57,844 nt of DNA from contig RECD01000127.1 of the NCBI GenBank assembly GCA_007694185.1, positions 1 to 57,844 of the forward strand, given 5' to 3'. This document shows, one piece after another, positions 1 to 7,718 of the stretch. Within the stretch, counting starts at the first letter, position 1. Each line of letters begins with the position of its first letter. The position numbers were made by a program, and so were the translations under genes. Below the pieces are notes generated by a model. It saw only the letters and a program-made list of their open reading frames with translations. It did not search any database and was not told the DNA's origin. The DNA is from Planctomycetaceae bacterium (lineage in GTDB: Bacteria > Planctomycetota > Planctomycetia > Pirellulales > Pirellulaceae).

Positions 1-221
1 GGGTGTCGGATAATGCATTCGAGTTATGCGGAACAAGACCTGTTGAAGTGCTTACAGCTTGCAACGTCCAACCCGAATGGAGTCCGGGATGCCGAACCAA
101 GGCATGGGCGATCTTCGCACACCGCTGCACGATTTGTATGAGAGCCCTACGATCTGCACCTTTGAGGGCTCTGTCCAAAGCCATGCCGATGTTGGTCCGG
201 TCGTGGCGGTTTCGACCGTTT
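1..221. other. Window edge without a recognisable gene
   Basis: Short open frames exist on both strands, but none has a recognisable protein family or a convincing start. It is the region downstream of the minus-strand glycosyltransferase, and I see no clear terminator in it. Confidence 0.4.
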
Positions 222-1571
222 TTAGAGTGTCTCGATCAGGCGGACCAGGGCGGTGGCTTGGGTGCGGACCGATCGGTGTTCGAGTACCCATTGCCGAGCG
301 GATTGTCCTAAGCGTCGCCTCAAGGCGGGGTCGCTGACTAAGCTTTCCAGGGCGTCCGCCAGGGCTGTCGTGTCGCCGGGTGGGACCAACAGGCCGCCTC
401 GCGACGGTTCGATCATTTCGGGAAAGGCCCCTTTGCGAGGCAACACGACGGGAACCTCCGCTGCCATCGCCTCCAACACCGACAACCCCTTGGGTTCCTC
501 GTGCTCCGTCGGCAGGCAGAGGACATCGAGGCTGCCGAGCAATTTCACTTTGCCGGCCAGATCGGGGCTGCCGTGGTGAAACACGCGGTCCGCTAAACCG
601 GCTTCCGTCCAGCGGGCTCGCAGGGCATCGAAATAGGCGTGATGCTGAGTTCCGAGCCAACCGGCGATCTCCAGCGTCACCTGGCCGCACCCCGGTCGCC
701 GCGCCAGGTCGAGGAAGGCGTCGACCAGGTGGTGCAGGCCCTTCTCGGGGGCGATACGGGCTAGGTAGCCGATTCTTATCGTCGGGTCAGGAACGTTGGT
801 GGCGACTGGGGCGTTCTCGACAGCGAGCGTTGCGGGCAGGTCCAGCGCCACCCGTTCTCGGGCGCTCAATTCGACAAATGGCGAGGTGTCGATCGACAGC
901 GGGAGGCAATGGACCCGCTGGGGCTCCAACCCCAACAGATCGCTCATCCGCTGCGCATAGAACCGCGAATTGACGACGATCGCGTCACACATCCGCCCCA
1001 ATTCGCCCATCCGCACGATCGCTTGATCGCGAAAGGGTGGTGGCAGATGATCCAGGAAAGCGTCGTCCCCCTGCAGGATCGCAATCAGCTTCGATTCGGG
1101 CAACGCCCGCCGGATCGCCGGGATCGGTCCGGCGATCAGCAGGTTCGTGAACAGGATGGCGTCGGGCCGGATTTCGTCTTGTAGCCAGCCGACCAACCGA
1201 GCGACCTCTTCCGCTTGCTTGCCGTCCTCGCCCTGGAGCATCGACAGGGTCAATTCGCCGAGCATCGCGGCGTCGGTGGAGGCGGCTTTTCGGGTCGCCC
1301 AGCGGAGGAACGACGGGCGATCCAACAGTCGTTTGAGCGATTTTGGGACGAAACGGAACAGCGGCCACTTGTCCGTCAGGAAGATGTTGACGCCGCCGAA
1401 GAAAACCTGCTCCGACGCGACGCTCAGCTCATCGGTCCGGATCGGCGTGTAGAGCGGTTGCAGCAGGCAATCGACGTCGCCTTCGCGGAGCGCCTTGGCC
1501 AAGGCGTTGTCGTGCATGCAACTGCCACAGTACATCCCGGCGGCACCGGCGGTCAGGAATACGATTCTCAT
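222..1571 (-). CDS. GT4-type glycosyltransferase
   Basis: This is a predicted retaining glycosyltransferase of the GT-B fold (GT4-like), about 449 residues, probably cytoplasmic or peripheral to the membrane. It would move a sugar from a nucleotide donor to an envelope glycan or similar acceptor. The N-terminus MRIVFLTAGAAGMYCGSCMH gives a first Rossmann strand with a Cys-rich Gly loop. The C-terminal half holds the donor-site block EPKGLSVLEAMAAEVPVV (E-x7-E type) followed by a GGLLVPPGD segment. I placed the start at the ATG at 1571 because the frame upstream is Pro/Arg-rich and does not look like protein, although no strong ribosome binding site precedes it. The gene diverges from fliW. 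Donor and acceptor cannot be read from the sequence. Confidence 0.85.
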   Translation of the reverse strand: MRIVFLTAGAAGMYCGSCMHDNALAKALREGDVDCLLQPLYTPIRTDELSVASEQVFFGGVNIFLTDKWPLFRFVPKSLKRLLDRPSFLRWATRKAASTDAAMLGELTLSMLQGEDGKQAEEVARLVGWLQDEIRPDAILFTNLLIAGPIPAIRRALPESKLIAILQGDDAFLDHLPPPFRDQAIVRMGELGRMCDAIVVNSRFYAQRMSDLLGLEPQRVHCLPLSIDTSPFVELSARERVALDLPATLAVENAPVATNVPDPTIRIGYLARIAPEKGLHHLVDAFLDLARRPGCGQVTLEIAGWLGTQHHAYFDALRARWTEAGLADRVFHHGSPDLAGKVKLLGSLDVLCLPTEHEEPKGLSVLEAMAAEVPVVLPRKGAFPEMIEPSRGGLLVPPGDTTALADALESLVSDPALRRRLGQSARQWVLEHRSVRTQATALVRLIETL

Positions 1572-1806
1572 CGGCTTGGTTCGGTTTCGTCGGCCCAGAG
1601 GGCTGCGGGGCGGGACGGGGTCGCACGGCAGGAGGGGGTCGCACGGCTGGCGAGGGTCAGCGGGGTCCGACATTTTGTACGGAATTGATCGATCTTACCG
1701 CTCCTAACGGCCGATACTGACTGGGGTTTCAGGGCGCGCGTTCCGTAGAGGCGGCCGCACCAAAGTCTTAGAAACCAGACCGCGGCTCCGCTGGAAGGGA
1801 CTTCAG

Positions 1807-2250
1807 ATGCGAATCGATACACAACGTTTCGGCTGCCTTGAGGCGGATGAACGCCAACTGTTTCTGTTCCCGGAGGGATTGATCGGTCTCGAATCGCTCC
1901 GCCAATGGTTGTTGATCCCCGACTTCGAAAACCCTCTGGTGGCTTGGCTGCAGAGCGCCTCCCGTGGGGAACGGGCGTTGGCGCTAATCAGTCCTCGCCT
2001 TTTCGTGCCGGGTTATCGGGTGCAGGTGACGCGCCGGGCGCTGGAAGCGATTCAGTTGCGGAACCAGGATCGGGTTTTCATCTTAACCACCTTGTCGGGC
2101 AAGCCCGGAGAGGTGACGACGAACCTGAGGGCACCGGTGCTGATCAACCTCGATCGTCGGCTCGGCTGCCAGGTCGTGACCGGCGACGAACAACCGGTTC
2201 AGTTCTCCGTACCGGCGTCGATCGAAGAGGCACGGCGGGTCGCGGCCTGA
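1807..2250 (+). CDS. fliW: Flagellar assembly factor FliW
   Basis: FliW binds the C-terminal region of flagellin and, when freed, antagonises the translational repressor CsrA, so linking flagellin synthesis to secretion. The 147 residues are the usual length for the family. Visible signatures are FPEGLIGLESL near the N-terminus, a VTTNLRAPVLIN strand, and RLGCQVV close to the C-terminus. A GGAAGGGA stretch at 1793-1800, six bases before the ATG, supports the start. No flagellar gene and no csrA lies on either side: the next gene downstream is convergent, and the upstream gap to the divergent glycosyltransferase is about 235 bases. FliW therefore stands alone here. Confidence 0.88.
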   Translation: MRIDTQRFGCLEADERQLFLFPEGLIGLESLRQWLLIPDFENPLVAWLQSASRGERALALISPRLFVPGYRVQVTRRALEAIQLRNQDRVFILTTLSGKPGEVTTNLRAPVLINLDRRLGCQVVTGDEQPVQFSVPASIEEARRVAA

Positions 2251-2264
2251 TTCGAGTGCGTCGA

Positions 2265-2282
2265 CCGGTTTCGGGCAACCGG
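2265..2282. terminator. Inverted repeat between convergent genes
   Basis: CCGGTT and AACCGG flank a six-base loop, in the short gap between the convergent fliW and ceramidase-like genes. There is no T-tract, so its role as a bidirectional terminator hairpin is a guess from position. Confidence 0.35.
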
Positions 2283-2318
2283 CTTCGGAAAGTCTGGCAG
2301 AACTCGAAGGCCATGGGC

Positions 2319-4496
2319 TCAACGGTTGGCACCGGGCAGCACGGCGATCTCGTCGAGTCGTCCTTCCCACGAGTGGTCGCCGCGACTGGAACCTCCGAAG
2401 AACAGTTCATCGGCCCAGGCGACGGGATCGGCATCGGCCGTGACGTCGATCTCCGGCTCGGGGGCACCGTCGAGATAGACCCGCAGCGACCGGCCTTCGC
2501 GAACCAAGCGGACGTGGTGCCAAGTCCAACGCTCGAGCGATTGATTGCCGGCTGTGATCGGACCGTCACCGATCTGCAGGATCAACTTGCCTTCCGGACC
2601 GTCGGTCCCGCCCAAGCCCAACTGCTCGGTCCCGGCGGGGCGGGCGTAGTCGGTGCCGCGGGAGTAGACCCAACCGGTGACCGGACGGCCGTCGGTCGGC
2701 ATACCGTTCCAAACCCAAAGTGAAACGGAATAGTCGGCCGGGAGTTGTCCGATGCGAGCTCGCATCCGTCCGCCGGCGAAATGGGCTGCACGGTTGACGG
2801 TGTTGGCGTCTGTGAAGCGAGCCGGATCGGGGCCTTCCAAAAAGAAGACGACGCCCGGTTCATACAGCCCGTCGCGATCGTTCCCCGACGCGTCTCGGGC
2901 CCGCGGCCCGGCGAATTCCTCCATCCGCCAATAGGCCAACGGCCGCTGGGCGAGCAACCGCTGGGCCTCGGGCCCGAGCGGTTGGCGGTAGGGACGGCGT
3001 GACTGACCGGCGACCTGTTCCAATAGTTCTAACGCGGCTTCGGCGATCTTCGGCTCCGCCTCCACTTCCAACCCTGCCGAGCGAGCCGGCCAGGTGTTGT
3101 AGCCACCGAGCAGGTGCTGTTCCGGTGGCGGGATGTAACCGTCACCACCGTTGGCCAATTCGATCACCATCGTCTGCGGCAGCGGGCTTTGGTGTTTCAG
3201 CTTCAAACCGGTGAGGGCGTAGGTTTCGTTGGGTGTGGTGGCGATCCCGATCTCCCCGATTCGGATCGCTTGGATGACGACCTCGGTCGATTGGGCTTCG
3301 TGCAGATAGATCTGTTCGCGGGCATAAACCTCTTCTGTCGTCTTGGGCAGTCGGTCTCCCATCTGCTCGACGATCCGCTGAGCCCATTCCAACCGCTGTG
3401 CGTCGGGGACTCGGTAATCGAGTCGAAAGCGTTTTTCGGCCATCACCAGGCGCGGTGACTCGTCGTACCGAACCGCCTCCAAAGCGGTCGTTGCTAAGCC
3501 GAGCAGTCCCTCGACGTAGTCCTCGGCCTTAATGGTTGCGAACTCGGGCGGCGTTTGCTTCGAGTAATCCATCCGCCAAATGTCGCCGCTGCAGCCGTGC
3601 GACATGATGCCGACGACGGGGCGGTTGGGACGGGCACGGCTTGCCAAATGATCGGATAACCCGTCGCTGAACAGGCCGAAATAATCGGCGCTGATCGGCT
3701 TGAAGCCGCTGAAATAGTGCATCGACAGGTTTGCCAGTACGGCGATCGGGTGTCCGTCGAGCGATTCCAGCGAAATCAAGGTCAGGTCGGGGTCCTCAGG
3801 GCCGGACGGGCCGGTGACGTCGTCCCAATTGCGACCCGCGTGCATGTTGGCTCGCACGGTTAGATTGCCGAACGGGTCGGCGGCGAGCCGATCGGGACGG
3901 CGGATCCAACGACGGACCGCCATGTAGTGGGCCGCATCGATCGAGCCGAATCCGACGCGAGCCGGTTCCAAATTCGCGACGGCCGCTTCGATCGCTTCGC
4001 TGACCTTGATCCGCAAGTATCCCTGGTATTCGGGATCGGCGTCGGTGCCTAAACAGGACATCGCCGCCGGGGCGGAATGGGTGTGGGTGGCGGAGATCAT
4101 CATCCGATCGGGCGAGATCCCGGTGGCGGAGCTCGCCATCGCTTTGATCTGGTCACACAGGTCACGCGGCAGCATGCAACTGTCGACCACCACCAGAACG
4201 ACTCGCTCGTCGCCTTGCCCCAGCGCGATCGCGCGGGCGTTGACCGGCGAATTGACCTCGGTCGCCGATCCGGCGGTCATGCCGCCGTTCACGGCGACGG
4301 GGAATCGGATCGGGCTGACATCCACCACCGCCGCCCCGGCCAACAGCGGCGGATCGGCGGCGGTTGATCGGGGCAGGCCGCTGGCGATCGTCATCATCAA
4401 CGCGAAGCCGGCGGACCAGAACCAACCGACGCGAGCGACTTGCAGTCGGCGATGAGAGTCGACACGGTGTGAATCAGAGCGGTGTGAGTCGAGCAT
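2319..4496 (-). CDS. Neutral/alkaline ceramidase-like protein with LamG-like domain
   Basis: A secreted or envelope protein of up to 725 residues. Residues about 50-500 resemble the neutral/alkaline non-lysosomal ceramidase family, a zinc amidase fold. Visible signatures are VDVSPIRFPVAVNGG at the domain start, the zinc-site-like ISATHTHSAPA, NLSMHYFSG and SHGCSGDIWR. The last 200 residues, starting at PLAYWRMEEFAGPRARDASG, look like a LamG/concanavalin-type carbohydrate-binding sandwich. The N-terminus has three SDSHR-like repeats before a hydrophobic segment, so the true start may be further in. The substrate in planctomycetes is unknown, and ceramide hydrolysis should not be assumed. A second ceramidase-like domain occurs in the large fusion at about 14.2 kb. 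Confidence 0.8.
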   Translation of the reverse strand: MLDSHRSDSHRVDSHRRLQVARVGWFWSAGFALMMTIASGLPRSTAADPPLLAGAAVVDVSPIRFPVAVNGGMTAGSATEVNSPVNARAIALGQGDERVVLVVVDSCMLPRDLCDQIKAMASSATGISPDRMMISATHTHSAPAAMSCLGTDADPEYQGYLRIKVSEAIEAAVANLEPARVGFGSIDAAHYMAVRRWIRRPDRLAADPFGNLTVRANMHAGRNWDDVTGPSGPEDPDLTLISLESLDGHPIAVLANLSMHYFSGFKPISADYFGLFSDGLSDHLASRARPNRPVVGIMSHGCSGDIWRMDYSKQTPPEFATIKAEDYVEGLLGLATTALEAVRYDESPRLVMAEKRFRLDYRVPDAQRLEWAQRIVEQMGDRLPKTTEEVYAREQIYLHEAQSTEVVIQAIRIGEIGIATTPNETYALTGLKLKHQSPLPQTMVIELANGGDGYIPPPEQHLLGGYNTWPARSAGLEVEAEPKIAEAALELLEQVAGQSRRPYRQPLGPEAQRLLAQRPLAYWRMEEFAGPRARDASGNDRDGLYEPGVVFFLEGPDPARFTDANTVNRAAHFAGGRMRARIGQLPADYSVSLWVWNGMPTDGRPVTGWVYSRGTDYARPAGTEQLGLGGTDGPEGKLILQIGDGPITAGNQSLERWTWHHVRLVREGRSLRVYLDGAPEPEIDVTADADPVAWADELFFGGSSRGDHSWEGRLDEIAVLPGANR

Positions 4497-4620
4497 GAGC
4501 GAACCTAAGGCGGGCTGCGGAGAGCAGGGAGGACGGGCGGGGAAAGGTGAGGTGCGCGGTGCTGCGATGGCGCGGTGTGGCGATGGGACTCGCTGGCTTC
4601 CATCTGGAAGCCGGCGTGAG

Positions 4621-5724
4621 TCAGCCGCCGGTGGCCAGCTTGCGGAAGTAGGCTTCGATCGCTTCGCGGTAGTGGGTCGGCAGGTCGCGGCTGATCTGTT
4701 GCAACGCCTCCTCCCGCTGGGCTGGCGGCAGGTTGCCCCAACCGTCGCGTTGTCCGATGTTCTTGCTGTCGACGTCCCCTTGGCCGCTACCGCCAGCGAT
4801 CTGGCTGTCCTGCATCGGCTGGCCTTGGCTGCCGCCTTGGCCCTGGCTGCCCGCGGCTTGTTGTTGTTGCTGCTGTTGTTGCTGCTGACGTTGCTGTTCT
4901 TCCATGTCGTCGATCAGCTTGCTCAGCTTGTCGATGATCGTCTGCTCGCGCTCTTCGACTTCGCTATTGGCGCGGCCCAAGTCGAGCCGCCGGGTGACGT
5001 CGGTCATCAGGCGCGAGATCTCGTCCAAGGAATCCTCCTCGAGCGGCTTCAGGTCGGCGATCATCAATTGGGCCGTCCGGACGAACCGGACCGGCGCCTG
5101 AGCCTCGTTTTCCAACAGACGTCGTAGGTCGGCGAGAGCTTCTTTTTTCTGCAGCAGCGAGTGACGGCAGACGCCGCGGTAGAACAGCACGGAGGCGGGA
5201 TCGAGCGAATCGGTGGCTTCCATATCAGCGAGCATCGGCAGTGCCTCGTCGTACAGTCGGGCCTGAACCAATTCCCGTCCCAGCCAGGTGCGGGTTGAAG
5301 CCAGCAGCGTCAACGGCAACTGGTCGAAGGCGGCTGCCAGCGGATCGGCCGAGTTGACCCACTGGGCAGCCGCGAGCGGGTCCTGTTCGGAAAGTTCCAG
5401 CAGTCGCTCGATTACTGGGAGCGTCGGGGCGGTCGCCCCCACCAGCGAATCCAAGACGTCGCCGTCGGAATCCTGGAGGGCATTTTGAAGTCGTTCCAAG
5501 CAGGGTTCGATTTGGTCCGGCGACAGGCCGTGGGTCATCAACGCGTCCCGCACCCGTTCGACGATTTGGAGCGAATCGGGGGCCTGCCACGACGTTTCTT
5601 TTCGCAGCACATCCGCTCGAGCGGCCCCGGGTCCAACGAGATCTGCGCCCATGACCGAAACCAAGGCCACCAGGAGGCAGGCTCGCCACCGGGACGACCC
5701 GACCGCCGACTGAGGAAGTTGCAT
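4621..5724 (-). CDS. Exported helical protein with polyglutamine tract
   Basis: About 367 residues with a signal peptide (MQLPQSAVGSSRWRACLLVA and on to AARA), so probably periplasmic. The middle is helical and TPR-like (LVQARLYDEALPMLADM, FYRGVCRHSLLQKKEALADL). It is followed by a coiled coil, a run of ten glutamines after QQR, and a Gly/Gln-rich linker. The C-terminus GWGNLPPAQREEALQQIS continuing to HYREAIEAYFRKLA is a motif I associate with proteins of planctomycete BatC/DUF4175-type clusters. The ATG at 5724 is chosen because GAGGG lies just upstream and a signal peptide follows. It is the last of three minus-strand genes, 49 bases after its neighbour. The specific function is unknown. 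Confidence 0.75.
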   Translation of the reverse strand: MQLPQSAVGSSRWRACLLVALVSVMGADLVGPGAARADVLRKETSWQAPDSLQIVERVRDALMTHGLSPDQIEPCLERLQNALQDSDGDVLDSLVGATAPTLPVIERLLELSEQDPLAAAQWVNSADPLAAAFDQLPLTLLASTRTWLGRELVQARLYDEALPMLADMEATDSLDPASVLFYRGVCRHSLLQKKEALADLRRLLENEAQAPVRFVRTAQLMIADLKPLEEDSLDEISRLMTDVTRRLDLGRANSEVEEREQTIIDKLSKLIDDMEEQQRQQQQQQQQQQAAGSQGQGGSQGQPMQDSQIAGGSGQGDVDSKNIGQRDGWGNLPPAQREEALQQISRDLPTHYREAIEAYFRKLATGG

Positions 5725-5773
5725 GCGATGACCCTCGGACGCAGGAGTAACGGACAAAAACGAGCACGCGAAA

Positions 5774-7675
5774 CTATTCGTTCCTCTGCTGAACGATGTC
5801 TCGGGTGATCCGATAGAGATTGCCTTGGCGTTCCGCCAAATCACGAACCAGCGGCAGCAGATCGGCCGCATCGCCGGCATCGTCGAGAATTTTTCGGTAG
5901 CGTTGGGTCGTCGCCAAGATCCGCGTTTCCATCGTGCGGATCAGCTTCAACTCGGCGATCTGCTCGACCAGTGGCTGATCCCCTGGCGACTGGCCGGGCT
6001 GGCCATTGGGCGGCTGTTCCTGCTGACGCTGCTGTTCCAGGTCACGCTGTGCCTTTTGCAAAGCGGCGATCATCTCTTCGAGCGCCGCCAAGATGTCTTC
6101 CTGGATCCCGACCGTGACCGCGTCGACTTTGGACCCGGTCAGTCGCTGGGCGACGCGATCCATGTCGTCGCGGATCTGGGCCACCACTTCCGGGAAGGCG
6201 ACGCTGGAGCCTTCCTCGCGGAGTAGCAACAGCGCGCGATCGGCTTCCATCACGATCTTCTTTTCCTCGAACGCCAAGTTGCCTGCCCGAACATCGAATT
6301 GTCGATCCCGTTGGGAAGCGGGGATTGAATCGAGCAGTTTGGTGTCATCGAGCAATTTCGCTTGCATCTGCGCCATCTTTCTTAGCCGGGCTTCGAGCCT
6401 CGCCAGTTCCCGCTGCATCTCTTCTTCACGCAACTGACGGAGGATTTTTTCGAGGCGGTCGATCGCCGCCCGCAGATTTTCCTCCGCCTGCTGCTGCTGT
6501 TCGACCGCCTCGTCCCGGCGAGAGCGATCGAGTTCTTCGCGGGCTTGCCGCATGTTTTCGATCGCCTGCTGCAATTGCTGCTGAGCCTGCTGCTCGGGCG
6601 ACTGCGGCGTCGCAGGAGGTTGTCCTGATTCTCCTGGCGGGTCACCGGAAGGTTGGCCGGGGGGAGCGGGCTGGGGTTCGGACGGCTGGCCCGCATCGCT
6701 CGGATCGGCAGGGTCGCTCGGCGAACTCGGATCGCTCGGCATCCCTTCGGATGGCTTTCCGTCAGACGGTTTTGAATCGCCCGCTTCCGAATCGGACGGA
6801 TCGGAACCGTCCGGATCGGAATCGTCCGGTTTGGGTGCGTCATCGGGAGCGGAGGGGGCCTTGCCCGATTCGGAATCCGGCTTCTCCTCGCCGCCGTCGT
6901 CCCCTGGTTTGCCAGTTTCGGACGGTTTTCCGTCAGCAGGTTTTCCGTCGGATGGCTTCGAGTCGTCCGGTTGGGGGGCATCGCGGGAAGGGGTCGGCTC
7001 GCCATTTTGGGGTTTGCCGCTGTCATCGCCCTCGGGCGATTCGGACGGCTCACCCTCGGTAGCTTGTGGTTCTGCCGTCGAATCTTCGTCGGCATCTTCG
7101 TCTTTCATCCCCTCGCGAACTTTCTCAGCCCGCTGGGCGATCCGCTGCTGCTCTTCGCTCAGCGGGTCGAGGTCCAAGCCGTTTTCGGTGCGTGCGCGGG
7201 TGCTGCGTTGCAGCCGTTCGACGAGCTTCAATTCCTTGATCATCCGGTCGACGCGATCTTTTTCGTCGCGGATTCTTCTCGGTCGGTCCTCGCTGAGCAG
7301 CAGCGTCAGCAGGCGATCGAGCCCTTCTTTGGCGGCCGCCTGGTTTTGGATGGCGTTTTGGAACTGGGCGTTGCGGAGCGATTGGCCGGCGGTATTCAGC
7401 TTTTCCAGCACGAACATCTCGCGGCTCTGTTTGGCCGCTTGGCGGAGCAAGGCAGCGCGTTCGGCGTTTTCGTCGGCCTCGACATCAGCTAAGCGGAGCA
7501 GCAATTCTTCGAGCCGGCGGTAACGCTCGGCGACCTGCTGCTGTTGGTCAGCCAAGGGAGGCTGGTCGCTGGCCGGCGGTGCCTGGCCGCGGACGTTCGG
7601 CGGGCCGACGAAGAGAGCGAAAACCGCGAGCAGCGGGCACAACACCGCAATCAAAAATTCTGCTTTCGTTTTCAT
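5774..7675 (-). CDS. Envelope coiled-coil protein with long acidic/proline low-complexity linker
   Basis: About 633 residues with an N-terminal hydrophobic segment (KTKAEFLIAVLCPLLAVFAL), so secreted or membrane-anchored. Residues about 40-190 are Gln/Arg-rich helix. Residues about 200-360 are an Asp/Ser/Pro/Gly/Lys-rich linker built on loose KPSDGKP- and SDPSDP-like repeats. Residues about 365-455 form a strong coiled coil rich in Gln, Arg and Glu, and a second helical region follows (about 520 to the end). The ATG at 7675 is preferred over the GTG at 7687 because GAGAG precedes it. It lies 43 bases downstream of the DUF4175-like gene and 49 bases before the polyglutamine gene, so the three are probably co-transcribed. 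I recognise no enzymatic motif. Confidence 0.75.
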   Translation of the reverse strand: MKTKAEFLIAVLCPLLAVFALFVGPPNVRGQAPPASDQPPLADQQQQVAERYRRLEELLLRLADVEADENAERAALLRQAAKQSREMFVLEKLNTAGQSLRNAQFQNAIQNQAAAKEGLDRLLTLLLSEDRPRRIRDEKDRVDRMIKELKLVERLQRSTRARTENGLDLDPLSEEQQRIAQRAEKVREGMKDEDADEDSTAEPQATEGEPSESPEGDDSGKPQNGEPTPSRDAPQPDDSKPSDGKPADGKPSETGKPGDDGGEEKPDSESGKAPSAPDDAPKPDDSDPDGSDPSDSEAGDSKPSDGKPSEGMPSDPSSPSDPADPSDAGQPSEPQPAPPGQPSGDPPGESGQPPATPQSPEQQAQQQLQQAIENMRQAREELDRSRRDEAVEQQQQAEENLRAAIDRLEKILRQLREEEMQRELARLEARLRKMAQMQAKLLDDTKLLDSIPASQRDRQFDVRAGNLAFEEKKIVMEADRALLLLREEGSSVAFPEVVAQIRDDMDRVAQRLTGSKVDAVTVGIQEDILAALEEMIAALQKAQRDLEQQRQQEQPPNGQPGQSPGDQPLVEQIAELKLIRTMETRILATTQRYRKILDDAGDAADLLPLVRDLAERQGNLYRITRDIVQQRNE

Positions 7676-7718
7676 CCGCTCTCTCACCCGCCGGTAGCGT
7701 GGGGTTTCGAAGCCGTTC

